DNA from: Oscillospiraceae bacterium
GTDB taxonomy: Bacteria; Bacillota; Clostridia; Oscillospirales; Oscillospiraceae
Direction: 5' to 3'
DNA length: 64,000 bases
NCBI GenBank assembly: GCA_015068455.1
Contig: SVKO01000002.1
Span: 186,001-250,000, forward strand
Shown here: piece by piece, positions 33,401-40,037 of the stretch
Layout: each line of letters opens with the position of its first letter
Numbering within the stretch: the stretch's first letter is position 1
Position numbers and translations under genes: made by a program
The notes under the pieces: model-generated
Told to the model about the DNA's origin: nothing
What the model saw: only the letters and a program-made list of their open reading frames with translations
The model's database searches: none

Positions 33401-34418
33401 GGTTGTCGCCGATTTTCTTGACGGTGATTCGGTTATAGTCGTACTCTGCGGGGTGGCTGGAATAGATCAGGCCCTCCAGATCGAAGCTGGGGTCGCCGCC
33501 GTTCTCGACGGGGTCTTCCTTATAGTTGTCGTTCTCGATCAGAAAGCCGTTCTTGGGCACGAAGGAGTCATACTTGGGCGTGATCAGATAAATGCCCAGG
33601 TATTTGCCGTTCATCCAGACGTCGGCCTGGGCGCTGTCCAGTCCCACGCCCATGGCATGGGCCATGTCGTAGCCGAGCTGGTCGCGCAGAAGGCTGGGCT
33701 CGTCGCAGTTGGCCAGGAAGGACCATTTTTTCGTCTTTTCCGAATCGATGCCGAGCAGGTTGACCTTGCTGCCCAGGGTGACGTTGTAGGGCTTCTTTGT
33801 CCGGGCCATCATCCAGGAGGAGTTGCCGCGGCCCTTCATCTGAGGCATAGCATACATCACACCGTCAATGTAGATTTCGCCGGTGCAGGTGGTTTCGTGA
33901 TCCTGATCGTTGTTCATGGCGGCAATGGTGCCCTGGCTTTCGTCGATCTGGATGAACACCGGCGGCACCTCTGCGGCGCCCTGATATACGGTCACGTCAA
34001 AATGGGTGCTCGAGCCTGCTTCATTGGTGAAAGTAAAGGTCTTGGTTTCTCCGGGCGCGGGAATGGGCAGGCTGCCGCTTTCATAGGTGCTTTCGCCGTC
34101 GGAAGCCTCCAGGCCGTCGTCCCAGGAGAAAAAGCATTCTGAGGGCACGGCGTCGCCCGGCAGAAACAGGTTATACGCGGTGGACGACGTGCCTGCGCCG
34201 CCTCCGCCGCCGGGATTACAGCCGCCGGGGTAACCGCCGGTGGAGCTGACGTCCTGGTTGAGCTCGATGCGCACGGGGATGCCGTTGGTATCCGTAGGGG
34301 AGACCCACATGGTGGACGGCAGATCGCCCGCCGCGGCCAGCGCCGGCGCGCTGATTGCAGCGAGCATGGAGATCGTCATGCATGCCACGAGCAGCATACT
34401 GATGGTTCTACGTTTCAT
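30438..34418 (-). CDS. Giant surface protein: CotH kinase domain, repeats, FIVAR and three SLH domains
   Basis: The protein has 1326 residues with a signal peptide (about 1-30). After a Gly-rich linker (59-80), residues 150-590 form a CotH-family region: RGNSSW (197-202), KKPYNVTL, LLRDQLGYDMA and the metal-site WDLDLGFG. Spore-coat CotH is a protein kinase; here it is secreted. Three beta-rich modules follow (each with SGEGQ-N-F and a YRITK-turn), alternating with Cys/His-rich segments of the HEY...PTCT...TYTC...CG type. A helical FIVAR module (about 1075-1140) and three SLH repeats (1143-1326, each ending TRGxVVTFLWR-like) complete it. It is probably attached to the cell wall and may phosphorylate or cross-link envelope proteins. 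Confidence 0.88.
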   Translation of the reverse strand: MKRRTISMLLVACMTISMLAAISAPALAAAGDLPSTMWVSPTDTNGIPVRIELNQDVSSTGGYPGGCNPGGGGGAGTSSTAYNLFLPGDAVPSECFFSWDDGLEASDGESTYESGSLPIPAPGETKTFTFTNEAGSSTHFDVTVYQGAAEVPPVFIQIDESQGTIAAMNNDQDHETTCTGEIYIDGVMYAMPQMKGRGNSSWMMARTKKPYNVTLGSKVNLLGIDSEKTKKWSFLANCDEPSLLRDQLGYDMAHAMGVGLDSAQADVWMNGKYLGIYLITPKYDSFVPKNGFLIENDNYKEDPVENGGDPSFDLEGLIYSSHPAEYDYNRITVKKIGDNLLDGGVENVETLKAAGERIRIYTQEVWDAIRSADGYNSQGNYYADYIDMESFAKMYLLQDYIKNYDFCGGSIFFHRDGQTEADKLYAGPLWDLDLGFGCPQKNNTLGSQLDLQDGTGWFVRNVADSPKNSIFKVVGRHEDFMEEVSRVYNLYRPVFDNAPAHLEELAQNIRASAEMNKVVTANEQQSTLYMRAQAVKQSGTEYEQVYKATNTWRDYVDNVQTYVTARSAFFRDNLADGSEEGFPALFQTPANCSVTVYDTQDLSGEGTRDPEVTYARSSETGEIDVSGEGQINFKVDLNPGWRIKSVTVEPAENFKNLKGPADTGADNAYRITKITGPLTVRIETEEIVCEHEFVDGVCIHCGAAAMQASFVCDEGATVDVLKMPNLDGEIFENAASAFPRSSATGEIDISGEGQVNFVVNVAEGYRLESITAEPASNYKNFKLPDETLIPNGYRITKMTGSVTVTVKTADDGGCEHDYNAVKTPATCTAQGFTTYTCSKCGDSYVSDYTAKIDHEYVNGVCTVCGEKLLNVAIFCGEGASVTVLETQKESGPRIENAVAANPRNGDTGQIDCSGEGQVNFVVSVAEGYELDSVTAEPAEAYKNLKGPEDTGIENGYRITKVKGDFTIFVKVINPGDPGHVHEYKAVITAPTCTEKGYTTYTCSCGDAHIGDEVAALGHDYQAVVTEPTCTEDGFTTHTCARCGDSYTSDAAAALGHDFKNGVCTRCGEKETVPPPQVDKTALNEAVAAADEIDKTKYTEDSVKAFEEALKAARDAQTREDVTQDEVRKAAEDLRAAIEALEEKSGDFLFEDVKDPNKFYYDAVYWAYYADPQITKGTDDTHFGPDNPCTRGHVVTFLWRAAGCPAPKSTKTPFSDLKKDAFYEKAVAWAVEEGITKGLSDTTFGPDATCTRGQIVTFLWRFKGEPAPKSTQTPFKDVNSDAYYMNAVAWAVENEITKGLSDTAFGPDATCTRGQVVTFLCRAAGEE

Positions 34419-34537
34419 ATTGCAGCCTCCTTCGAATCAAGACGCCTGCTTTGTGCGGGCTGCGCCCAAATTCTGTCAGTTTGACCTTAGCACATCAAAA
34501 TGCACATTTCAATAGGAAACCCGGAATAAAATACAAA

Positions 34538-34569
34538 ACCGCCGCAAAACGATACCGTTTTGCGGCGGT
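34538..34569 (-). terminator. Terminator of secG
   Basis: ACCGCCGCAAAACG pairs with CGTTTTGCGGCGGT around a four-base loop; on the minus strand TTTTG follows. Confidence 0.8.
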
Positions 34570-34582
34570 CGGATCGATCGAC

Positions 34583-34819
34583 TTACAGCAGGGAAAGGGC
34601 CAGGGTGGTCAGCAGCCAGACGGCGGCGACCCACTTGGTGCTGTTGGCAAGAATAGCGTCCCGGGAGCGGTTCTTATTCTTGCTCATGAAGGAGTCGGAG
34701 TTGCCGGCGATGGCGCCGGACAGGCCCGCGGATTTGCCGGACTGGAACAGAACGATGACGATCAGGGCCAGCGCGGAAAGCAGCATGGCAACGGTGCAGA
34801 TGATTCTTAAAACTTCCAT
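34583..34819 (-). CDS. secG: Preprotein translocase subunit SecG
   Basis: The protein has 78 residues with two transmembrane helices (about 5-25 and 57-77) joined by a Gly/Ser-rich cytosolic loop (FQSGKSAGLSGAIAG), the hallmark of SecG. It stabilises the SecYEG channel and aids SecA cycling. GGAGGTT precedes the ATG. It has a near-consensus promoter and its own terminator. rnr and smpB, which often follow secG in Firmicutes, are absent here. Confidence 0.93.
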   Translation of the reverse strand: MEVLRIICTVAMLLSALALIVIVLFQSGKSAGLSGAIAGNSDSFMSKNKNRSRDAILANSTKWVAAVWLLTTLALSLL

Positions 34820-34892
34820 GGTTAACCTCCAAATTGTACCGCAGTCCGGCGCCCGGCGCTCGGAATCGGAATGAATTCAAAATAGCTTGTCT

Positions 34893-34921
34893 ATTATAGC
34901 AAAGCAATTTCCGATTTGCAA
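34893..34921 (-). promoter_or_regulatory. Sigma-A promoter for secG
   Basis: TTGCAA (34921-34916), 17-base spacer, TATAAT (34898-34893) on the minus strand. Confidence 0.8.
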
Positions 34922-34944
34922 GGACTTTTTCAGCGATTTTTCAA

Positions 34945-36069
34945 TTATTTTGTCACCCAGGTGCCGGTGGCGGCGCAGGTGAGATAGGCGTTGATGAAGC
35001 CGTCGAGATCGCCGTCCATAACGGCGTTGATATTCGTCATTTCATAGCCCGTGCGGGTATCCTTCGCGAGGGTATAGGGCATGAAGACATAGTTGCGGAT
35101 CTGGCTGCCCCATTCGATCTTCTGCTGGGTGCCCTTGATGTCGGAGATTTTCTCCAGATGCTCGCGCTCCTTGATCTCCACCAGCTTCGAGCGAAGCATC
35201 CGCATACAGGTTTCCTTGTTCTGGAATTGGTCGCGCTGGGTCTGGCAGGAGACCACGATGCCCGTGGGCTTGTGGATCAGACGGACGGCGGAGGAGGTCT
35301 TGTTGATGTGCTGGCCGCCGGCGCCGGAGGAGCGGTAGACCTGCATCTCGATGTCCTCGGGGCGGATCTCCACGTCATTGGCGTCGTCGTCGATTTCGGG
35401 AATGACCTCCACCGCGGCGAAGGAGGTCTGGCGGCGGGCATTGGCGTCGAAGGGGGAGACGCGCACCAGCCGGTGGACGCCGTTTTCACTCTTGAGGAAG
35501 CCGTAGGCGTTCTCGCCTTCAACGAGAATGCTGGCGGATTTGATGCCGGCCTCGTCGCCGTCGAGATAGTCGAGGATCTTATAGGTAAAGTTGTGGGCCT
35601 CGACCCAGCGGGTGTACATGCGGTAGAGCATCTGGGCCCAGTCCTGGGCCTCGGTGCCGCCGGCGCCGGCCTGGAAGGAGACGATGGCGTTGTTGGCGTC
35701 GTAATCGCCGGTGAGCAGGGTCTCCAGGCGGGAGACCTCCATCTCGTGCTCCAGCTGCGCATAACCCTCGGTCAGCTCGTCGAGAAGGCTGTCGTCGTTT
35801 TCCTCCAGCGCCATCTCCACGATGGTCATGAGATCGTCCCACTGGGCGCACATTTTCTCATACTTCTCCACCTTGGTTTCCAGCGCCCGGGTCTTGACGA
35901 CGATCTTCTGGGACTTTGCAGGATCATCCCAAAAGCCGGGGCTCTCCTGCATGGCGTGCAGGCGCTCAAGCTCATCGCGCGCGCCGTCGATGTTCAGCGA
36001 TTCGTGCAGATCGGTCAGCGCGGGCTTGAGATTATTCAGCTTGCCCTTGTATTCTTCAAATCGGATCAT
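34945..36069 (-). CDS. prfB: Peptide chain release factor 2
   Basis: The protein has 374 residues, full length in a single frame. RF2 recognises UGA and UAA stop codons; the SPF tripeptide (205-207) marks RF2 specificity, and GGQ (251-253, in SSGAGGQHINK) is the peptidyl-tRNA hydrolysis motif. In many bacteria prfB has an in-frame UGA with a programmed +1 frameshift near codon 25; here HESLNIDGARDEL reads straight through, so that autoregulation is absent. The ribosome binding site CAGGAATG is modest. Transcription is from the promoter at 36106-36134. Confidence 0.96.
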   Translation of the reverse strand: MIRFEEYKGKLNNLKPALTDLHESLNIDGARDELERLHAMQESPGFWDDPAKSQKIVVKTRALETKVEKYEKMCAQWDDLMTIVEMALEENDDSLLDELTEGYAQLEHEMEVSRLETLLTGDYDANNAIVSFQAGAGGTEAQDWAQMLYRMYTRWVEAHNFTYKILDYLDGDEAGIKSASILVEGENAYGFLKSENGVHRLVRVSPFDANARRQTSFAAVEVIPEIDDDANDVEIRPEDIEMQVYRSSGAGGQHINKTSSAVRLIHKPTGIVVSCQTQRDQFQNKETCMRMLRSKLVEIKEREHLEKISDIKGTQQKIEWGSQIRNYVFMPYTLAKDTRTGYEMTNINAVMDGDLDGFINAYLTCAATGTWVTK

Positions 36070-36105
36070 AATGCAATCATTCCTGTTTTCTGATTTTTCT
36101 ATGAT

Positions 36106-36134
36106 AGTATATATAAAAATCCTGCCCGTGTAAA
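36106..36134 (-). promoter_or_regulatory. Sigma-A promoter for prfB
   Basis: TTTACA (36134-36129), 17-base spacer, TATACT (36111-36106) on the minus strand. Confidence 0.7.
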
Positions 36135-36158
36135 GTGTAAAAACACCATAACACGCAA

Positions 36159-36185
36159 AAGGATGGCGGTAAACCCGCCATCCTT
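36159..36185 (-). terminator. Hairpin terminator overlapping the stop of the mini-gene
   Basis: AAGGATGGCGG pairs perfectly with CCGCCATCCTT around a five-base loop; TTTTG follows on the minus strand. The stem begins at the stop codon of the 29-residue gene. Confidence 0.75.
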
Positions 36186-36273
36186 ATCTGGTGCTGACGT
36201 AGATGTCCTCGTCGGCGTAGATCAGATCGTCAATGTCCTCCTGTGGGGCTTGCGTGATCCATGCGATGTTCAT
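36184..36273 (-). CDS. Mini-gene for a 29-residue acidic peptide
   Basis: It encodes MNIAWITQAPQEDIDDLIYA, then DEDIYVSTR. The ATG is preceded by AGAAAGGAGGCGCGAC, a near-perfect Shine-Dalgarno at normal spacing, and the stop is followed at once by a strong hairpin, so the unit has the full layout of a gene. The peptide is acidic, with no hydrophobic helix and no Cys. It resembles no family that I recognise. It lies between prfB and the divergent tRNA-Arg. It could be a small protein or a leader peptide, although no regulated gene lies directly downstream before the terminator. Confidence 0.6.
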   Translation of the reverse strand: MNIAWITQAPQEDIDDLIYADEDIYVSTR

Positions 36274-36346
36274 GTCGCGCCTCCTTTCTCAATGCTCCTA
36301 TTCTATGCACAGGGCCCGGCAAAGATGCCAATTCGTTTTCGCGCGG

Positions 36347-36375
36347 TTGACAAACCAGCGCGTGTCGGATAAAAT
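36347..36375 (+). promoter_or_regulatory. Sigma-A promoter for tRNA-Arg
   Basis: TTGACA, 17-base spacer, TAAAAT, ending 21 bases before the tRNA. Confidence 0.8.
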
Positions 36376-36396
36376 GAATGGGTCATAACAGAATAT

Positions 36397-36473
36397 GCCC
36401 ACATAGCTCAGTTGGATAGAGCGGCCGCCTCCTAAGCGGCAGGTCAGAGGTTCGAGTCCTCCTGTGGGTGCCA
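36397..36473 (+). tRNA. tRNA-Arg (anticodon CCT), CCA encoded
   Basis: GCCCACA and TGTGGGT form the acceptor stem. The anticodon loop CTCCTAA is closed by GCCGC/GCGGC, and the T-loop is TTCGAGT. The encoded 3' end is GCCA. It reads the AGG codon. Confidence 0.95.
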
Positions 36474-36621
36474 GCGCCGGAAGCCATTTGCAGAATGTGC
36501 TTTCGGCGTTTTTACTGGATTTTATAATTATACCGGAATCAAATTTAAAAATGTTGAACAAATTGTAAATTATTTCAAACGGACCCGGGGTCCGGCGCCC
36601 GGCGGCGGGGAAAGAAAACGC

Positions 36622-36650
36622 TTGTATCCATAAGCGTTCTGTAGTATAAT
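36622..36650 (+). promoter_or_regulatory. Sigma-A promoter for the nucleotidyltransferase gene
   Basis: TTGTAT, 17-base spacer, TATAAT, 47 bases before the start codon. Confidence 0.75.
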
Positions 36651-36697
36651 CAAAAATACAACACGTTCGGATCGCCGACGCCGGAAAGGAGAGCGCG

Positions 36698-37435
36698 ATG
36701 AAATGTCTGATGCTGGTTGCAGGTTATGCGACCCGGATGTACGCACTGACAAGAGAGTATCCGAAGCCGCTGCTGAAGGTTCGGGGCAAGGCCATTTTGG
36801 ATTGGCTGCTGGAGGATCTGCGGAGCTCTGATCAGATCGAGGAGTTCATCCTGATCACCAACCACAAGTTTTTTGATGAGTTCCGGCGTTGGACGCAGAA
36901 GCAGCCGATCCCCATCCGGATTATTGATAACGGCACGTGCTGCAACGAAGAGCGGCTGGGCGCGGTGCGGGATATCCAGTTTGCCGTGGACGCCGCGGGG
37001 ATCGACGATGATCTGCTGGTGGTCGCGGGAGATTATCTGACGGATTTCAGCATCACGCATTTTATCGATTATGCGCTGGAGAAGCAGACGTCCTGCATCA
37101 TGCACTGCTATGAGCCGGAGTTGAAAAGCCTTCGCCGCAGCGGCGTGTGCGAGCTGGGGGAGGACGGGCGGCTGCTCAATCTGGAGGAAAAGCCGGCCGA
37201 GCCCAAGACCCACCTATGTGCGCTGCCGTATTATTACTATACTGCCGAAGATGTAAAGAAAATTCCCGGCGCCATTGCCGAGGGCTGCGGGACCGACGCG
37301 CCGGGCAGCCTGGTGAGCTGGATGTGCCAGAACAGCGTGGTGTACAGCATGGAAATGCCGGGGCTGCACTTTGACGTGGGCGACCTGGAGAGCTACGAGA
37401 AAGCCCAGGTAAATTTCCCCGGCATCCTGAAATGA
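36698..37435 (+). CDS. Sugar-1-phosphate nucleotidyltransferase (GT-A fold)
   Basis: The protein has 245 residues with GGAAAGGAG upstream. The nucleotide-binding N-terminus MLVAGYATRMYALTREYPKP is a variant of the usual GGxGTRLxPxT...PK, followed by ILDWLLEDL, and LLVVAGDYLTDF supplies the metal-binding Asp. VCELGEDGRLLNLEEKP and HFDVGDLESYEKA complete the family pattern. Such enzymes make NDP-sugars from sugar 1-phosphates. GH94 in this window makes glucose 1-phosphate, but no direct link is shown. The gene has its own promoter and is followed by a terminator, so it is monocistronic. Confidence 0.88.
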   Translation: MKCLMLVAGYATRMYALTREYPKPLLKVRGKAILDWLLEDLRSSDQIEEFILITNHKFFDEFRRWTQKQPIPIRIIDNGTCCNEERLGAVRDIQFAVDAAGIDDDLLVVAGDYLTDFSITHFIDYALEKQTSCIMHCYEPELKSLRRSGVCELGEDGRLLNLEEKPAEPKTHLCALPYYYYTAEDVKKIPGAIAEGCGTDAPGSLVSWMCQNSVVYSMEMPGLHFDVGDLESYEKAQVNFPGILK

Positions 37436-37443
37436 GAATACAG

Positions 37444-37480
37444 AACCGGGATCGGATTTGTTTCCGATCCCGGTTTTTTA
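37444..37480 (+). terminator. Terminator with duplicated tail
   Basis: AACCGGGATCGGA pairs with TCCGATCCCGGTT, followed by T-run. The 19-base tail GATCCCGGTTTTTTATGAT occurs twice in tandem (starting at 37467 and 37486); the second copy runs into the stop codon of the convergent gene. Confidence 0.88.
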
Positions 37481-37496
37481 TGATGATCCCGGTTTT

Positions 37497-39152
37497 TTAT
37501 GATAATCCTTCCTGCCAGGCGTCGATGGCCGTGATCAGGGGGCCCATCATCTGCTTTTTCCGGCTGACGACGCCGGGGAGCACGGCGCTGTTCGGTCCGG
37601 CCTCGACGCCGAAGGCATCCTCCACCACCTGTTTGGCGCCATGGCCCACAAACAGCAGCTCCGTGGACTCGTCGATGATGTTCGTGAGCATCAAAAACAG
37701 CATGTCCATGCCCGAGCTGGGCAGCAGACTCTGCATGTAGGGCAGCATCTGCTCCCGGAGCCGGGCGAGCTCCCGGCGGCTGACGCTGGTGACCTGGGCC
37801 ACCGCCAGGGATTTCATTTCCGCTTTGAACCGCTTGCAGTCGATATGGAAGATCTCATCCGGCGTCTTGTCGCCGAGCTTGGAGCCGGCGTTGAACATGG
37901 CCGTGGCGTGGGCCTCCACGTCGATGCCCGCAATGGCCGCCAGCATCCGGGCGATGCGCTCGTCCGTGGGGGTGCAGGTGGGGGAGCGGAACATCAGCGT
38001 GTCAGAAAGGATCGCCGAGCACAGCAGGCCCGCGATCTGGGGTTCGATGGCGACGCCGTTCTCCTGGTACATGAGGGCGATGATGGTGGCGGTGCAGCCC
38101 AGGGGCTGGTTGCGGAAATAGATGGGATTCATGGTCTCCACAGAGTCGATCCGATGGTGGTCGATGACCTCGATCACTTCCGCGGCGCGGATGCCGTCCA
38201 CCGCCTGATCCTTCTCGTTGTGATCCACCAGGATGACCTGCTGACGATCGATGTCCAGAAGATTTCGCTGGGAGATCATGCCGATGTAATAACCGTCGTT
38301 ATCCAGAATGGGGAAGTAGCGTACCCGCAGCTTCGATACGTTGGCCTTTACTTCGGAAACCAGATCGTCGTCGCGGAAGGTAATGACGCCCTGGGTGCGC
38401 ATGACGTGACGCACGGGCACCGCCTGGTTGATGAGCTTGGAGCAGGCATAGGTATCCAGGGGAGAGCTCACCACGCTGCAGCCCGCCTCCTGGGCCAGCT
38501 TCTGGATGGTCCGCGTGACCTTGGAGCCCAGGCAGACGATGATGCAGCCGGCTTTCATCTCGATGCACGACAGCTGGGACTCATAGCGGTTGCCCAGAAG
38601 GACCATGTCATGCTCGGAAATGTATTCCTCCATCACGTCGGGGTTGGCGGCGGCCACGACGACCTTGCCTTTGGTAAAGTGGTCTTCGGGATCGCCGACC
38701 ACCATTTCTCCCTGGAGGGTATCGACGATGTTGCGGTAGCGGGTGCCGGCCTCGGCCAGGGCGTTGGCGTCCTGATCCTCCATATAGAACCGGGCAATGT
38801 CGCCCAGGGTCAGGATGCCCTTGAGCTGTCCCTGGGGCGTCACCACGGGGACGGTCGGGATATCGTTGTCGCGCATGTATTCCCATGCCCGGCGCAGGGA
38901 GAGGTGGGAGCTGATTCCCTCGATCCGGCGGTACTGTACGTCGGCCAGGGTGGGCTCCAGCGTCTCCACCAGCTGGGGCGCCTCGGCGCGGAAGGTCTCG
39001 AGAATAAATTTGGTTTCGTTATTGATCTCGCCTGCCCGGCAGGCGATATAGTCCCGCCCCGTGAGCTTGCGTTTGAGATTGGCATAGCAGATGGCGGAAC
39101 AGATGGAGTCTGAGTCGGGGTTCTTATGCCCGATGACAATGACAGGCTTCAT
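37497..39152 (-). CDS. Family II inorganic pyrophosphatase with CBS and DRTGG domains
   Basis: The protein has 551 residues. The DHH catalytic half starts VIGHKNPDSDSICSAI, carrying the His and Asp metal ligands. A large insert (about 65-300) contains two CBS motifs (MRDNDIPTVPVV...LGDIARFY and VSKLRVRYFPILD...GMISQRNLL) separated by a DRTGG-like domain. Catalysis resumes at VDHNEKDQAV and VIDHHRIDS, ending with the DHHA2 region (LPGVVSRKKQMMGP, with SRKKQ binding pyrophosphate). Such CBS-PPases hydrolyse pyrophosphate with manganese or cobalt and are controlled by adenine nucleotides. It lies 21 bases after rsmE, in the same transcript. Confidence 0.95.
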   Translation of the reverse strand: MKPVIVIGHKNPDSDSICSAICYANLKRKLTGRDYIACRAGEINNETKFILETFRAEAPQLVETLEPTLADVQYRRIEGISSHLSLRRAWEYMRDNDIPTVPVVTPQGQLKGILTLGDIARFYMEDQDANALAEAGTRYRNIVDTLQGEMVVGDPEDHFTKGKVVVAAANPDVMEEYISEHDMVLLGNRYESQLSCIEMKAGCIIVCLGSKVTRTIQKLAQEAGCSVVSSPLDTYACSKLINQAVPVRHVMRTQGVITFRDDDLVSEVKANVSKLRVRYFPILDNDGYYIGMISQRNLLDIDRQQVILVDHNEKDQAVDGIRAAEVIEVIDHHRIDSVETMNPIYFRNQPLGCTATIIALMYQENGVAIEPQIAGLLCSAILSDTLMFRSPTCTPTDERIARMLAAIAGIDVEAHATAMFNAGSKLGDKTPDEIFHIDCKRFKAEMKSLAVAQVTSVSRRELARLREQMLPYMQSLLPSSGMDMLFLMLTNIIDESTELLFVGHGAKQVVEDAFGVEAGPNSAVLPGVVSRKKQMMGPLITAIDAWQEGLS

Positions 39153-39173
39153 ATTGTACCTCCTTGCGTTGGT

Positions 39174-39905
39174 TTAGAATTCACCGCAGGCGAACATCAG
39201 CGCGGAAAGAGCGCACAGCGGCGCCGTCTCACAGCGCAGGATCCGCCTGCCGAGGGTGCAGATCTTCATGCCGCCGGCCCGGGCCTCGGCCACCTCCGCG
39301 GCGCTGAAGCCGCCCTCAGGCCCCGTCATCAGGGCACAGGTGCGGAAATCGCCGGAAGCGATGGCGTCGTGGAAGGTGAAGGCATCCTCGTTTTCGTAGA
39401 AAAATACCGGCAGGTCGGCCTGGGCAGCCCGGGCGACCGCCTCACGAAAGCCCGGCAGGATCCGTATTTGCGGGATCGTGCCGCGGCCGGACTGCTCGGC
39501 TGCAGAGGCGGCGATTTTTTGCCAGCGCTCGAGCTTCCTGCCCTGGGATTTTTCATCCGGGCGGGAGACACAGCGCTCCGAGGGGAAGGCGACGATCTCC
39601 GCCGCGCCCAGCTCCGTGGCCTTCTGGATCACGTGCTCCAGCTTGTCCGATTTGGCGAAGGCCATATAGACCGAGGCGGAAACGCAGGGCTCCGCCTGCG
39701 AAGCCTGCTCGCCGTGCACCACCAGGCAGTACTGTCCCGCGGAAACATCGGACACCGTGCACGCAAATTCCCGACCGGTTTCGTCGCAGACGGTGACCGC
39801 TTCCCCCTGGCGCAGCCGAAGGACCCTGGCATGCTGGGCATGTTCGCCGGACAGGGTGAAAAAGCGTTCGCCGGTCAGGGAACCGGGAAGGAAAAACCGG
39901 GGCAT
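39174..39905 (-). CDS. rsmE: 16S rRNA (uracil-1498-N3)-methyltransferase
   Basis: The protein has 243 residues. An N-terminal PUA-like domain (SGEHAQHARVLRLRQGEAVT) is followed by the SPOUT methyltransferase domain with MAFAKSDKLEHVIQKATELG and the trefoil-knot segment MTGPEGGFSAAEVAEA, then LGRRILRCETAPL, all RsmE hallmarks. It methylates U1498 of 16S rRNA in the decoding centre using S-adenosylmethionine. prmA, a common partner, is absent. It is the first gene in the transcript with the pyrophosphatase. Confidence 0.95.
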   Translation of the reverse strand: MPRFFLPGSLTGERFFTLSGEHAQHARVLRLRQGEAVTVCDETGREFACTVSDVSAGQYCLVVHGEQASQAEPCVSASVYMAFAKSDKLEHVIQKATELGAAEIVAFPSERCVSRPDEKSQGRKLERWQKIAASAAEQSGRGTIPQIRILPGFREAVARAAQADLPVFFYENEDAFTFHDAIASGDFRTCALMTGPEGGFSAAEVAEARAGGMKICTLGRRILRCETAPLCALSALMFACGEF

Positions 39906-39937
39906 AACGTTCGCCTCCTTGGGTATTTTTCCTCTCT

Positions 39938-39965
39938 ATTTTATCATAAATCGGTGGAAATGCAA
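39938..39965 (-). promoter_or_regulatory. Sigma-A promoter for rsmE-pyrophosphatase
   Basis: TTGCAT (39965-39960), 16-base spacer, TAAAAT (39943-39938) on the minus strand. Confidence 0.7.
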
Positions 39966-39973
39966 CGATTATC

Positions 39974-40002
39974 TTGATTTCCCCCTGGGCGTGCGGTATG
40001 AT
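39974..40002 (+). promoter_or_regulatory. Sigma-A promoter for recG
   Basis: TTGATT, 17-base spacer, TATGAT, back to back with the rsmE promoter. Confidence 0.65.
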
Positions 40003-40037
40003 GAACCCAGACAAACCATGTGCTGGAGGTGAGGAAT

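Noticed and set aside
30843-34142. A very long open frame (over 1000 codons) on the plus strand opposite the CotH/SLH gene
   Set aside because: It is antisense to a gene with signal peptide, domains and SLH repeats, has no ribosome binding site, and encodes Gly/Val/Asp-rich sequence typical of the complement of GC-rich codons.
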